64,000 nt of DNA from Plantibacter elymi (nom. nud.) (GCF_900177795.1 NZ_FXWJ01000003.1:558001-622000); one strand, 5' to 3'; counted from the first letter of the stretch, positions 26,151 through 35,128 are shown. A program made the numbers and translations. Notes: a model not told the origin generated them from the sequence alone.

Positions 26151-27292
26151 GCGGAAGCACCTTCGGTGGCGGGAGAGGCGACGGTATCGGGCGATGCACC
26201 CCAGAGTTCGAGTTCGGTTCCAATGCCTCGTTCGCGAGCGGTGCGAAGGAGATCGGAACCCCAGGCCACGTCGAAGACGGCCATGCCGCTCGCGATGAAC
26301 ACCGTGCGGCCCGGGTGCGGCGCGCTGTCGGCAGCGATGACGCCGCCAAGATCCTCGAAGCGAGCCAGGGGCGGCAGGAGACCGGCATCGATGAGCTCGT
26401 AGACCGGTCCGCCAATCTGGGCGGCGAAGGATGCGCTGACGTCTTCGCTACGGCGGGCATCATTGACATAGGACTCATGGAGAGGAACATGGTCGAGGAC
26501 GATTCTGCTGCTGGTCCACAGATCCGTATCAGCGCTCATGGGCCCGCTCAGCAGGATGCACGCATGCGCCGTGAACCAGGACGCCTCCAGGTGCAGTGGC
26601 GCCGTGCGCGAAGCAGCCACCGACACGATGTCGGCAAGTTCGACGCACTCGCGGGCCGTGTCGGCAACTGCGGTATCAAGGCCATACTCGTCCTGCAGCC
26701 ACCCGGCGAAGTCGTGAGCTGTCGACGTGGTGCGGTTGTGGCACACCACACGCTCGATCCCGGGGTGTTGCGAGAGCAGTGCGCGCACGATTGCCCGGTT
26801 GATGACCCCGCACCCGATCACAGCCAGAGTCCGCGGCGGACGCGCCGGCAAGTACCTGCTCGCCACCGCTGGGACCGCTGCAGTTCGTGACGCGCTCAGT
26901 GCGCCAGCAGACATTAAAGCGAGCGGCTCACCGGTGTCTTTGTCGTTCAACATCAGCGTGAGGATTGACCGCGGTAGGTTCCGCTCACGGTTGGCGGCGT
27001 TCGAGCCGTACCACTTGACTCCACAGAGGTCGAAACGGCCGCCGAGGTATGCCGGCATCGCGGAGAATCTGCGGTCCGGACCCGCGACCGGCATCTGCGG
27101 GAACGGAGACCACTTCGGGAACACCAGGGCAAGGCCATGACTGTTCTGGTCGAGACCGCCCATCACATAGTCGCCGGTGTGCAGCAGCCGGAAGACCTCG
27201 TCTGCCACGTCAACGCTTCTCCCGGCGTCGCTCACCCCAGCCGTCAACATGTCCGTCTCGGAGAGGAAGAGAAAGGGGCTGTAGGGGGCCAT
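26147..27292 (-). CDS. Ornithine cyclodeaminase / mu-crystallin family protein
   Basis: 381 aa NAD(P)-binding protein. Features: FLSETDML near the N-terminus, GVKWYGSNAANRERNLPRSI (substrate and Lys region), SAGALSASRTAAVPAVASRYL, and a Rossmann loop LAVIGCGVINRAIVRALL, the second Gly of GxGxxG being kept (GCGVIN). Family members include ornithine cyclodeaminase, alanine dehydrogenase and opine or 2,3-diaminopropionate-forming enzymes. It is the first gene of the operon kinase - enolase-like - permease, divergent from a LysR gene. A role in releasing a hydroxy or keto acid from an amino compound is inferred. Confidence 0.8.
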   Translation of the reverse strand: MAPYSPFLFLSETDMLTAGVSDAGRSVDVADEVFRLLHTGDYVMGGLDQNSHGLALVFPKWSPFPQMPVAGPDRRFSAMPAYLGGRFDLCGVKWYGSNAANRERNLPRSILTLMLNDKDTGEPLALMSAGALSASRTAAVPAVASRYLPARPPRTLAVIGCGVINRAIVRALLSQHPGIERVVCHNRTTSTAHDFAGWLQDEYGLDTAVADTARECVELADIVSVAASRTAPLHLEASWFTAHACILLSGPMSADTDLWTSSRIVLDHVPLHESYVNDARRSEDVSASFAAQIGGPVYELIDAGLLPPLARFEDLGGVIAADSAPHPGRTVFIASGMAVFDVAWGSDLLRTARERGIGTELELWGASPDTVASPATEGASA

Positions 27293-27330
27293 GCAAGTTC
27301 TGCCTTCAGTTCGCGTTAGGTCGTTTTCAC

Positions 27331-27344
27331 ATCACGTGCGTGAT
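27331..27344. promoter_or_regulatory. 14-bp palindrome in the divergent LysR / catabolic operon spacer
   Basis: ATCACGTGCGTGAT has perfect 6-base arms around a 2-base centre and lies in the 140-base spacer between the cyclodeaminase-like gene (start 27292, minus) and the LysR gene (start 27433, plus). It is a candidate binding site for the LysR or the nearby GntR regulator. The spacer is markedly AT-richer than its surroundings. Confidence 0.4.
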
Positions 27345-27432
27345 GGGTCAACAATGAGTGGATCAACCCTCAGTGACAAGCGAATGATTTGCTGGTGTTT
27401 ACTTCGGTTTCATCGAATGGTTACAATGGCGA

Positions 27433-28374
27433 ATGCTGAATTTGCATCGGCTCGCGCTCCTGGAGGAGCTGCAACGGCGGGGTTCGCTTGCAGCGGTCGC
27501 CGACGCACTCTCTTTCACTCCATCCACGGTGTCGCAGCAGCTGAAGGTGCTGGAGGGTGAAGTCGGAGCACAGCTCGTCGAGAGGGTCGGAAGAGGACTG
27601 CGACTGACGAAAGAGGGAGAGCTTCTCGCTGATCACGCGACTGGGATCTTCTCACTCGTTGAGATAGCGCAGGCCGAGGTCGCAGCTGTACGAGCGGAGC
27701 CAGCCGGCAACGTGCGGGTGGCCGCGTTGCAGACCGTTGCACTCGCACTCGTACCTCACGTGCTGCAACGTCTGGCGAGTACGTCGCCGCAGCTCCGGAT
27801 GCTGGTGAGTCGAATCGAACCGGCTCGAGCGCTTGGCGCGCTTGCAGCTCGCGAGTTCGACTTGGTGATCGGTGAGGAGTATCCGGGTCAGCCGGTGACA
27901 CGCACTGGTCTGCTGCATCGCACAACCATCCTGCTGGACTCCTTGGATCTCGTGGTGCCTCCGAACTATGAAGGGGGCCGAACGATTGCCTCGGCCGCCG
28001 AAAGCCTGCCCTGGGTGATGGAGCCAGAAGGCAGCGATGCTCGTCGCTGGTCGATGTCGATGTGCAGGAACGCGGGAGTAGAGCCCAACGTGCAGTTCGA
28101 GTCCGACGACCTCCTGGTGCAGATGCGTCTGGTCGAGAAGGGCCATGCAATGGCACTGCTTCCACGGCTGCTGATCGAGAGCGAGCGCCCTGCCCTGCAG
28201 TCAGTCAGGCTCGATGGAGCACCGGCGAGGAAGGTGTTCGCGGCCTATCGTGCTGGGGCGGAGGTCGCTCCGGCGATCAGCACCGTGCTCGAGGCATTCG
28301 CATCTGCGGCGTCGCGAGCGCCTAGTCCGACAGTCGCTGCAGAAGGCGAAGCCTCGTCTGCTCGATATGTCTGA
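27433..28374 (+). CDS. LysR-family transcriptional regulator
   Basis: 313 aa. The N-terminal winged helix is intact: LALLEELQRRGSLAAVADAL, SFTPSTVSQQLKVLEGEVGA and LVERVGRGLRLTKEGELL. The C-terminal effector domain shows the two-lobe pattern (GNVRVAALQTVALALVPHVL, FDLVIGEEYPG, and GHAMALLPRLL near 240). It is divergent from the cyclodeaminase / glycerate kinase / enolase-like / permease operon and is its likely regulator. Its 3' end overlaps the convergent GntR gene by 53 bases, so strong read-through could interfere with that gene. Confidence 0.88.
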   Translation: MLNLHRLALLEELQRRGSLAAVADALSFTPSTVSQQLKVLEGEVGAQLVERVGRGLRLTKEGELLADHATGIFSLVEIAQAEVAAVRAEPAGNVRVAALQTVALALVPHVLQRLASTSPQLRMLVSRIEPARALGALAAREFDLVIGEEYPGQPVTRTGLLHRTTILLDSLDLVVPPNYEGGRTIASAAESLPWVMEPEGSDARRWSMSMCRNAGVEPNVQFESDDLLVQMRLVEKGHAMALLPRLLIESERPALQSVRLDGAPARKVFAAYRAGAEVAPAISTVLEAFASAASRAPSPTVAAEGEASSARYV

Positions 28375-28984
28375 CGATGAGGTCCGAGAATTCCTCGCCA
28401 GCGCCCTTCAGGAGGGCATCGAACAGCCTCCGGTGCTCGTCGAGGATGCTCCCGCCGCTGAGATTTGCGATGGCGTTGTCGAGTCTGATGTAGATCCGAA
28501 GTTGGTTGGAAACCTGTTTGAAGACTGACAGGAGCCAGGTATTCTCGCTAGCTCGGCAGAGCTCTTCGTGAAACCCGACGTCGAGCGACAAGATTTGGTT
28601 GGCGTCGCCGCAGGCTATGGCCGCCTCCATTTCGATCAATACGTTTTCGAGGAGCGCTTCCCACCCGTCAGGACGATCACGGAGGATGAGTTGAGCGGCA
28701 CGTACCTCCAGAGCGACTCGCACATCAAGGATTTCGCCGATTTGCTGAACGCTGAGCTTCGTGACGAATGAACCACGTCGTGGGATCTCCTTGATCAACC
28801 CCTCGCCAACGAGTAAGAGGAGCGCTTCTCGGACGGGTCCGCGACTCGTCTCCAGTTGCCGAGCGATCTCGGCCTGCGAAAGCTGCTGCCCAGGCTGGTA
28901 GGTGCCATCAAGGATCGCGTCTCGTAGCTTCGCCGTGATCTCACTGGTCAGTGCACCGCTGGCTACCGGCTCAAGGACACTCAT
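28322..28984 (-). CDS. GntR-family regulator, FadR/FCD subfamily
   Basis: 220 aa. Winged helix: LRDAILDGTYQPGQQLSQAE, IARQLETSRGPVREALLLL and LIKEIPRRGSFVTKLS. The FCD ligand domain follows (about 80-215): ILDVRVALEVRAAQLIL, DVGFHEELCRASEN (Asp and His of the metal/ligand site) and ILDEHRRLFDALL then VRHIEQTR. FCD regulators respond to hydroxy acids, sugar acids and similar carboxylates, fitting a glycerate-like catabolic region. It stands downstream of the aldehyde dehydrogenase operon but is separated from it by a hairpin. Confidence 0.88.
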   Translation of the reverse strand: MSVLEPVASGALTSEITAKLRDAILDGTYQPGQQLSQAEIARQLETSRGPVREALLLLVGEGLIKEIPRRGSFVTKLSVQQIGEILDVRVALEVRAAQLILRDRPDGWEALLENVLIEMEAAIACGDANQILSLDVGFHEELCRASENTWLLSVFKQVSNQLRIYIRLDNAIANLSGGSILDEHRRLFDALLKGAGEEFSDLIVRHIEQTRLRLLQRLSD

Positions 28985-29037
28985 ACTGCTCCCTCGTGTG
29001 CTGGTTGGGATTCATCCCGTGAGTGTGTTCGCAAGTT

Positions 29038-29087
29038 GCTCCGGCGGACCGCCCCCCCACTCTACGCAGGAGGCGCTCCGCCGGAGC
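29038..29087 (-). terminator. Strong hairpin after the aldehyde dehydrogenase operon
   Basis: A perfect 11-base inverted repeat (GCTCCGGCGGA at 29038-29048, TCCGCCGGAGC at 29077-29087) with a 28-base loop lies between the aldehyde dehydrogenase stop (29097) and the GntR start (28984). It probably ends the 33780-29097 operon transcript. There is no clean U-run, so it may stall or protect the RNA 3' end instead. Confidence 0.5.
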
Positions 29088-29096
29088 GAGTCGGCG

Positions 29097-30455
29097 TCAA
29101 TCCGCCGCGAAGAACACGGACTTCGTCTGAGTGAATTCGAACGGTGCGTCCGGTCCCAGCTCGCGGCCGAGGCCGGACATCTTGTACCCGCCAAAGGGCG
29201 TCGAGTAGCGTACGGCGGAGTTGGAGTTCACCGATATGACGCCCGCCTCGATAGCGCGCGAGACGCGCACCCCGCGAGCGAGGTTACTGGTCCATACCGT
29301 TCCGGCGAGGCCGAAGGGAGAGTCGTTCGCTTCCCTGACCACTTCGTCCTCGTGATCGAAGGGGACCACGGTGGCGACAGGACCGAAGACCTCCTCGCGC
29401 ATGATCCGCGCGTCACGGCTCGCGGGCGAGATAACGGTGGGAGGGAACCAGAACCCGGGCCCCTCTGGCCGATCTGCCTGGATGAGCACTTCGTCGCTCC
29501 CATCAACGAATGCTGACACGTGCTCGAGGTGTCGACGGCTGATGAGTGGTCCCACATCCGCTCCGCCGGGCAGGTCAGGAGGACCAATCCGAAGCGACTG
29601 GATCGCGCGCTCGTACTCGCGGAGGAACTCGTCGTATGCTGGCCGCTCGACGTAGATGCGCGCGCGCGCACAGCAGTCCTGACCCGCATTGTGGAACACC
29701 TTCGTCGCAGCCTTCGCTGCCTTTGCGATGTCGGCGTCGGCGAAGATGAGATTGGCGCTCTTGCCCCCGAGCTCCAGCGTCACTTTCTTCATCAATGGCG
29801 CCGCCAGGCTCGCTACTCGCGCTCCCACTTCGGTTGAGCCGGTGAACACGACCTTTGCGATCCCGGGATGGGTGGCGATTCGTTCGCCGATTTCCGCACC
29901 GCTGCCCACGATGACTTGGAAGAGCCCGTGCGGGAGTCCAGCTTCGACGAAAAGCTCTTCCAGCCGCTGAGCGGACAGTGGCGTCAGCAGAGCGGGCTTC
30001 AGGATGACCGCGTTTCCAGCTGCGAGGGCGGGGATTGCCCCCCATGCGGTGATCATCAGCGGGAAGTTCCACGGCACGATGATGCCGATCACGCCGAGCG
30101 GCTCGCGGAACGTCAACGTCATGCCACCGTCTACGGGAATCTGCTCTCCCGACATCCTCTCTGGAGCGTTCGCGTAATACTCGATGACACTCTGGACGTG
30201 GCGAGCATCAGCGACGCCATCCGCCAGCGGCCGACCCGTGTTCAAGCACTCGATGCGTGCAAGCTCGTCGACGTGATCCTCGATCGTTCTGGCGAGCCGG
30301 TGCAGCGCGCGCGCCCGCCCACTCGGCCCCATGTCGTTCCACGCGCGCAGCGCAGGCTGCGCACGCTCTACCGCTCGATCGACCTCTCCTGCGTTTGCGA
30401 GCTCGATCGTCGTGATGACGTCTTCGGTCGCGGGGTTCACCACTTCATGCATCAT
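29097..30455 (-). CDS. Aldehyde dehydrogenase
   Basis: 452 aa NAD(P)-dependent enzyme oxidising an aldehyde to its acid. Motifs: cofactor site IIVPWNFPLMITAWGAIPAL and KPALLTPLSAQRL (Lys), FTGSTEVGARVASLA, the general base Glu in VTLELGGKSANLIF, the nucleophile Cys in NAGQDCCARARIYVE, and EEVFGPVATVVPFDHEDEV near the C-terminus. Resembles the betaine/gamma-aminobutyraldehyde group (YdcW, PuuC-like). Length is a little short of the usual 475-490 because the N-terminus is trimmed. It overlaps the monooxygenase gene by 4 bases and belongs to that operon. Confidence 0.92.
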   Translation of the reverse strand: MMHEVVNPATEDVITTIELANAGEVDRAVERAQPALRAWNDMGPSGRARALHRLARTIEDHVDELARIECLNTGRPLADGVADARHVQSVIEYYANAPERMSGEQIPVDGGMTLTFREPLGVIGIIVPWNFPLMITAWGAIPALAAGNAVILKPALLTPLSAQRLEELFVEAGLPHGLFQVIVGSGAEIGERIATHPGIAKVVFTGSTEVGARVASLAAPLMKKVTLELGGKSANLIFADADIAKAAKAATKVFHNAGQDCCARARIYVERPAYDEFLREYERAIQSLRIGPPDLPGGADVGPLISRRHLEHVSAFVDGSDEVLIQADRPEGPGFWFPPTVISPASRDARIMREEVFGPVATVVPFDHEDEVVREANDSPFGLAGTVWTSNLARGVRVSRAIEAGVISVNSNSAVRYSTPFGGYKMSGLGRELGPDAPFEFTQTKSVFFAAD

Positions 30456-32308
30456 GCGTTCGTCCGTCCTGTTGCTTCGTGCTGGGAGATGGGCTCGGGC
30501 TCTGCGATCAGGCGACCGTTGTCGGCAGCGTGGAGGGGAAGGCGTCGACGCCTGGTCGGATGGGCCTCATCGTCGAAGGATGCCGGGATGACTCCCTTCA
30601 GCTCCGCCGCGATGCGGAGCGCGACGGGAGGCGTCAACTGGCGCGCCATGGGGATGCTGCCCATCATGATCCACAGACCGGCCTGAGCCGTCGGCTTGAG
30701 GACGTTGGACATCTCGCCGTCGGTGTCATGTCCCCAGATCTTCCCGACCTTCGCGACCAAATCGTCTCCGAGGATCCGGCGCAGACCTTCGGCCGGCGCT
30801 TCCGACCCCGTGGCGAAGATCACTGAGTCGAAGTGACGGTGACTCCCGTCGCTCATGATCAGGCCGAGCTCGTCAAACTGCTGGACCTCCGCGGCCTGGA
30901 CAACCTTGATGTCTCCACGCACGATCGCGTCGGACGCCCCGACGTTGATGTAGAAGCCACCCAGCGTGCGGAGGAAGCTGTAATAGAATCCGGTCTGGTC
31001 CTCGCCCTTCCAAACCCTCATTCCGGCTCGCTCGAGCTCGGACGACAGCTCGATGTCGTCGACATCAGCAACTTCACGCTGGAAGTCGAGGAATGCCTGC
31101 CGCTGCTTCGGGTACACCGTCGCAAGGCTCCTCATGTCGACGAGATCGGTGGGGATCTCTGGGTTGTTGAGATCGCCGTACATCTTGTTGGCGGTGGGGA
31201 GATCGATCACGATCAGCGGACTGCGCTGGAGCATGTGGGCCCTCCCGCCAGCGAGGGTGATGTCGAGGGCAATGTCGTGCGCTGTAGTGCCCATACCGAC
31301 AACGAGGACGTCCTTTCCGACATAGGGTGACGGCTCGCGGTAGTCCACGGCATGTACTTTCTCGCCTGCGAACGAGTCGAGACCTGCCATTTGAGGGAAC
31401 GAAGGCACACCGAGCCCTCCCATGGCCATGACCAGTTGCGCCGGCCGCATCGTGCGCCGAGTACCGTCTGCGAGCTCGAGTTCGACCGCCCACCGCTCGG
31501 TGTCCTCATCGTAGGTCGCGCCGAGAACCGTCGTCGACGTCCAAAAGTTCAGGTCGAAGGCCTTCACGTAGACCTCGAACCAGTCGGCGAACTTGTCCTT
31601 CGGAAGGTACTCCGGGAAGCTCTCGGGGTACTTCATGAAGGGGAACTGAAGAACGCCGTAGCTCTGATGCAACAGCAGGGCCTCATAGCGCGTGCGCCAC
31701 ACGTCACCGACCCGCGGCAGTCGGTCGACCACAAGGGCTTCAATGCCGAGTCGCGCGAGCGAGGCAGCTGTCATGACGCCGAATTGCCCGCCGCCGACGA
31801 TCAGGACTTCGGGATCCTCATCGACGAACGCCGATTTGGCTTCTATGTGCGACGACCACCTCTGGCCCGGGTTCTGGATGTCGAACCTTCCACGTCGGGG
31901 CCATACGGGCGGTGCGGCGTGCAGACCGTCGAGCAGCGTCAGCAGGTTGCTCACCTTCCCGTTGCCATCGACGTATGCCAGCGCGCGAACGCGCCCGATC
32001 GTCGTTTCGAAACGGAAGAAGACCTCGACTGTCCCGTCAGCCGCGTGAGAGGGCGCGGGGCGATCGACGTCGATCTCGAATCCGGTAGGCGCCATCTCGT
32101 CGCTGACCGCGACGAGAAGTTCGCTGACCTCCTCCCGAGAATGGCACTGGCGAATGTTGAGCGTGAGTCCATACACGTCCCGCCATCCCACGTTGTCAAC
32201 GAACAGCTCGGCGAGGTCTGCCGCATCGGGCTGGGCAAAAGCCGTCTCGAGCGCGGGGATGAGTGCTGCGGCGATTCCCTCGGGGGCGGGTTGGCCTGAT
32301 CGGTTCAC
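30452..32308 (-). CDS. Flavin-containing monooxygenase with NTF2-like N-terminal domain
   Basis: 618 aa. Residues about 1-130 are a SnoaL/NTF2-like domain (TAFAQPDAADLAELFVDNVGW, VEVFFRFETTIGRVRALAYV). The rest is an FAD/NADPH monooxygenase: FAD site VLIVGGGQFGVMTAASLA, the FMO-type signature FAGEKVHAVDY, the NADPH site VLVVGMGTTAHDIAL and C-terminal VIFATG. Such fusions occur among actinobacterial enzymes that oxygenate amines or ketones. The GTG at 32306-32308 has a GGAGAA site 4 bases upstream; an ATG at 32374 has none. It is coupled by a 4-base overlap to the aldehyde dehydrogenase. Confidence 0.87.
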   Translation of the reverse strand: MNRSGQPAPEGIAAALIPALETAFAQPDAADLAELFVDNVGWRDVYGLTLNIRQCHSREEVSELLVAVSDEMAPTGFEIDVDRPAPSHAADGTVEVFFRFETTIGRVRALAYVDGNGKVSNLLTLLDGLHAAPPVWPRRGRFDIQNPGQRWSSHIEAKSAFVDEDPEVLIVGGGQFGVMTAASLARLGIEALVVDRLPRVGDVWRTRYEALLLHQSYGVLQFPFMKYPESFPEYLPKDKFADWFEVYVKAFDLNFWTSTTVLGATYDEDTERWAVELELADGTRRTMRPAQLVMAMGGLGVPSFPQMAGLDSFAGEKVHAVDYREPSPYVGKDVLVVGMGTTAHDIALDITLAGGRAHMLQRSPLIVIDLPTANKMYGDLNNPEIPTDLVDMRSLATVYPKQRQAFLDFQREVADVDDIELSSELERAGMRVWKGEDQTGFYYSFLRTLGGFYINVGASDAIVRGDIKVVQAAEVQQFDELGLIMSDGSHRHFDSVIFATGSEAPAEGLRRILGDDLVAKVGKIWGHDTDGEMSNVLKPTAQAGLWIMMGSIPMARQLTPPVALRIAAELKGVIPASFDDEAHPTRRRRLPLHAADNGRLIAEPEPISQHEATGRTNA

Positions 32309-32403
32309 TGTCTTCTCCAATCCATGGTCCCGCAAGCGATCGTCGCTTGTCTTGGGACGTTCTGTGTGATGCATGAAATTGCTCGCATAGGACTCAGGGA
32401 CTG

Positions 32404-33780
32404 CTATCCACGTCGCGCGAACTTGTCTGCGATAGTCGCTAGAGCCGAGGTGCGACCGTCGTTTCGGTGTCGCTCAAGGCGATCGGCCCAGCCATACACG
32501 CCGTACAGGGCATTGGCGCCGATCCATCGCAAGGGTTCTGGTTCCCACTTACTGGGCAATGGTCGTACCCACGGCGAGTCGGAGAGTTCTGTCCTTCGGC
32601 TGAGCACGAGCTCGGCCGCGATCTGCCCGCCGAGGTAAGCACCGGTAACACCCTGGCCCGCGTAGCCGCCGACCCGCAGGATCCCCGCCTCCTCGTCAGC
32701 ATCCACGTATGGCGACCAGTCACGGAGAATGCCGAGGACTCCGCTCCACGCGTGCGCTGGCGTCATGGACACGTCAGGGAAAAGGTCATCAAGCGTCGCT
32801 TGCAGTGCTTCGATCGTCTTTCCGTCTACCCTGCCTGGGCGGTCGAACGAGCCCGCGAAATTATAGGGTGTGCCGCGTCCTCCGATTGCGATGCGTCCGT
32901 CGACTGTCGGTCTGCCGTAGAAGTATGTGTGGGCGGTCGAGGATACGCCCTCGTGCTCCGACCAGCCGATGCGCTTCCAATCGGCCGGTGCGATGGGTTC
33001 GGTGATGAGCATGGAGCTGTTCATAGGGAGCATTGCTCGGCGTTGGTTCGGCTGAAGGGACGTGTAGCCCTCTGTCGCTATGACGATCCATCCCGCCCGG
33101 ATCGTGTGTCCCTCGACCATGAATGTCCCCGACTGGATGGCCGTGGCCCGGGCCGACGAGCGCAGTTCGACCCCGGCGTCGCGAGCGAGGCGCGCAAGGC
33201 TCGCGACCATCCGAGCTGGATCCACAGTGAAGCAGTGCGGGGAGTACATCCCACCGACCAGACGAGTCATGTTGACCCGTTCCGAAGTCTCCTCCGCGCT
33301 CAGCAGGCGTAGGTCTTCCTCAGCCACGGACCATTGGCGGCTCTTGTCGATGTATGCACGCAACCGCGCCAGCTCGCTAGGGCTCCGTGCCACCTGAAGA
33401 GCTCCGCCGCGTCGTGCGTGGATCGTATCCGCCCCGAGCAGGTCGACGACCTCGTAGACGGCGCGCTTCTGCCGCTCGTTCATCGCGACCACTCCGGCCC
33501 TTCCGCCGGCTCCATTCGCGAGGACGCTGCGGAGGCCGATCTGCTTTGAAGATAGCCAACCTCCGTTTCGACCAGACGCGCCGTAACCGAGCTGCTCGGC
33601 CTCGTAGACATGGACGGACGCGTGCGGGTCCAACTGTTTGATGGCCCAAGCAGTCCAGAGCCCCGTAAGCCCGCCGCCGATGATCGCGACGTCAACCGAC
33701 TCATCACCATCGACACTCGGAGCCGTTGGCCAGTCGAGGTCGGGTTGCGCCATCCAATATCCGATTTCGCCGTTGCGCAT
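32404..33780 (-). CDS. FAD-dependent amine/amino-acid oxidase (DAO family, PuuB-like)
   Basis: 458 aa. Dinucleotide-binding loop VAIIGGGLTGLWTAWAIKQL (residues about 31-50), YEAEQLGYGASGRNGGWLSS is the typical DAO/PuuB second motif, and GILRVGGYAGQGVTGAYLGG the C-terminal FAD contact. Related enzymes oxidise gamma-glutamylputrescine and other secondary amines to aldehydes, releasing hydrogen peroxide; the aldehyde dehydrogenase two genes on would then take the aldehyde. The ATG 33778-33780 has an AGGAG site. It heads the operon divergent from the SDR gene. Confidence 0.87.
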   Translation of the reverse strand: MRNGEIGYWMAQPDLDWPTAPSVDGDESVDVAIIGGGLTGLWTAWAIKQLDPHASVHVYEAEQLGYGASGRNGGWLSSKQIGLRSVLANGAGGRAGVVAMNERQKRAVYEVVDLLGADTIHARRGGALQVARSPSELARLRAYIDKSRQWSVAEEDLRLLSAEETSERVNMTRLVGGMYSPHCFTVDPARMVASLARLARDAGVELRSSARATAIQSGTFMVEGHTIRAGWIVIATEGYTSLQPNQRRAMLPMNSSMLITEPIAPADWKRIGWSEHEGVSSTAHTYFYGRPTVDGRIAIGGRGTPYNFAGSFDRPGRVDGKTIEALQATLDDLFPDVSMTPAHAWSGVLGILRDWSPYVDADEEAGILRVGGYAGQGVTGAYLGGQIAAELVLSRRTELSDSPWVRPLPSKWEPEPLRWIGANALYGVYGWADRLERHRNDGRTSALATIADKFARRG

Positions 33781-33891
33781 CCAAACTCCTCTTCATCTCG
33801 ATGGCGACGCATCGTGCCGAGCAGATTTAGTCGATCGTCGACAGAGCCCTGCTGAGCGCATCGTCGTTTGTGTGAATCTAGGGACGAATCT

Positions 33892-33918
33892 GCAATCTGT
33901 CAACAGTAGACAGGTTGC
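33892..33918. promoter_or_regulatory. Dyad operator in the oxidase/SDR divergent spacer
   Basis: Ten-base arms (33892-33901 and 33909-33918) pair at 9 of 10 positions around a 7-base centre: GCAATCTGTC and GACAGGTTGC. It lies near the middle of the 228-base spacer between two divergent catabolic genes, the expected place for one shared operator. The bound regulator is not identified; the GntR at 28322 is a candidate. Confidence 0.5.
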
Positions 33919-34008
33919 GATTTTGCGCATAGCATCCAAACGAGACTCAACGACTCGCATCTCGGGCAGCCGCAGTCTGACCTACCGTCTCTCAACTAGG
34001 AGGAACCA

Positions 34009-34749
34009 ATGAACCGTATGGCTCAGAAGACAGTGATCGTCACTGGCGCTGGAAGCGGCATGGGCGCGTCTCACGCGCGCCGGCTGCACGCCGAGGGCGC
34101 GAACGTCGTGTTGACCGACATCAATGTCGACCGCGGACGCAGAAACGCCGATGCCCTCGGCGAGCGGGCGCTCTTCGTCGCCCACGATGTCAGCGACGAG
34201 GCGAGTTGGTCGAATGTTATTTCTGAAGCGGAGCGAGTGTTCGGCGGCGTGCACGGTCTGGTCAACAATGCCGGAATCAATCTGGAGCGAAGCATCGACG
34301 AGTTCAGCGTGGCCGATTACCAGCGGGTGGTGAGCATCAATCAGCTCGGCGTCTTCCTCGGCATGCGCGAGGTTCATCAGGTCATGGCTCGCTCGGGTGG
34401 AGGTCGAATCGTCAACGTGAGTTCAACATCTGGACTGCGCGGAACGGTGCACGGAGTCGCTTACTGCGCCTCGAAGGCCGCCGTGATGGCGATGACCCGC
34501 GTCGCAGCCGTCGAGTTCGCAGATGACGGCATCCTCGTCAACGCCATCTGTCCTGGGTTCATCGACACGGAGATGGATGCCGGCATCGACGCGGACGTTC
34601 TGAGCCACTATGTCGGAATGACCCCCCTGAAGCGTCGCGCCCAGCCCGACGAGGTCTCATCGTTGGTGCTTTACCTGCTCTCCGATGACAACTCGTTCTC
34701 CACCGGAGCGGAGTTCGTCATCGACGGTGGACTGACGAAGTGGTACTGA
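34009..34749 (+). CDS. Short-chain dehydrogenase/reductase (SDR)
   Basis: 246 aa classical SDR. Cofactor loop TVIVTGAGSGMGASHARRL (TGxxxGxG), Asp in LTDINVD suggesting NAD preference, NNAG in HGLVNNAGINLE, catalytic Ser in NVSSTSGLRG and YCASK in AYCASKAAVMAM, and the C-terminal SFSTGAEFVIDGGLT. It oxidises a secondary alcohol or reduces a ketone. A strong AGGAGG site precedes the ATG. It is divergent from the FAD oxidase - monooxygenase - aldehyde dehydrogenase operon and probably works in the same pathway. Confidence 0.92.
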   Translation: MNRMAQKTVIVTGAGSGMGASHARRLHAEGANVVLTDINVDRGRRNADALGERALFVAHDVSDEASWSNVISEAERVFGGVHGLVNNAGINLERSIDEFSVADYQRVVSINQLGVFLGMREVHQVMARSGGGRIVNVSSTSGLRGTVHGVAYCASKAAVMAMTRVAAVEFADDGILVNAICPGFIDTEMDAGIDADVLSHYVGMTPLKRRAQPDEVSSLVLYLLSDDNSFSTGAEFVIDGGLTKWY

Positions 34750-35128
34750 GAGGCCCATGCGGTTTCTGTGACCACGAGCCCCCTCCATGGGCACGGCGGA
34801 CGACGCGGACTTCGGATAGTCGCGCGCATTCCAGTTTGCAGGCGTATTTCCGCATCTAACTCGCAGTGCGGACTTGAGTAGTTCGGCTTCATGCCGTTTG
34901 AGGCACAGCAATCATCGTCGCTCAACTGCATCAGGTCCTTAGCAGAGCGCCGCGGATGCTGACATCGAACTCGACCTGCCCGAAGAGTATCCGCCCGATT
35001 TGGAAGAGCGGGCAATTCGGTCGGTTCTGGACGCCCCGCGACGAGCCCGGCGGACGCCGCGGCGCCGGCACCGTGTCGGAGTGGGCGAGGGAACTGCAGA
35101 AGCCGAGCAGTATTGCCCGACGCCGGCC
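34750..35128. other. 379-base gene-free stretch with possible IS3-like scrap
   Basis: No convincing gene. On the plus strand, codons from 34973 to about 35040 read LPEEYPPDLEERAIRSVLDA, which resembles the start of an IS3-family OrfA transposase, then the similarity ends, as after a frameshift or deletion. A 7-base inverted repeat (GCCCATG/CATGGGC) lies about 5-45 bases after the SDR stop and may be its terminator. The transposase similarity is weak. Confidence 0.25.
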
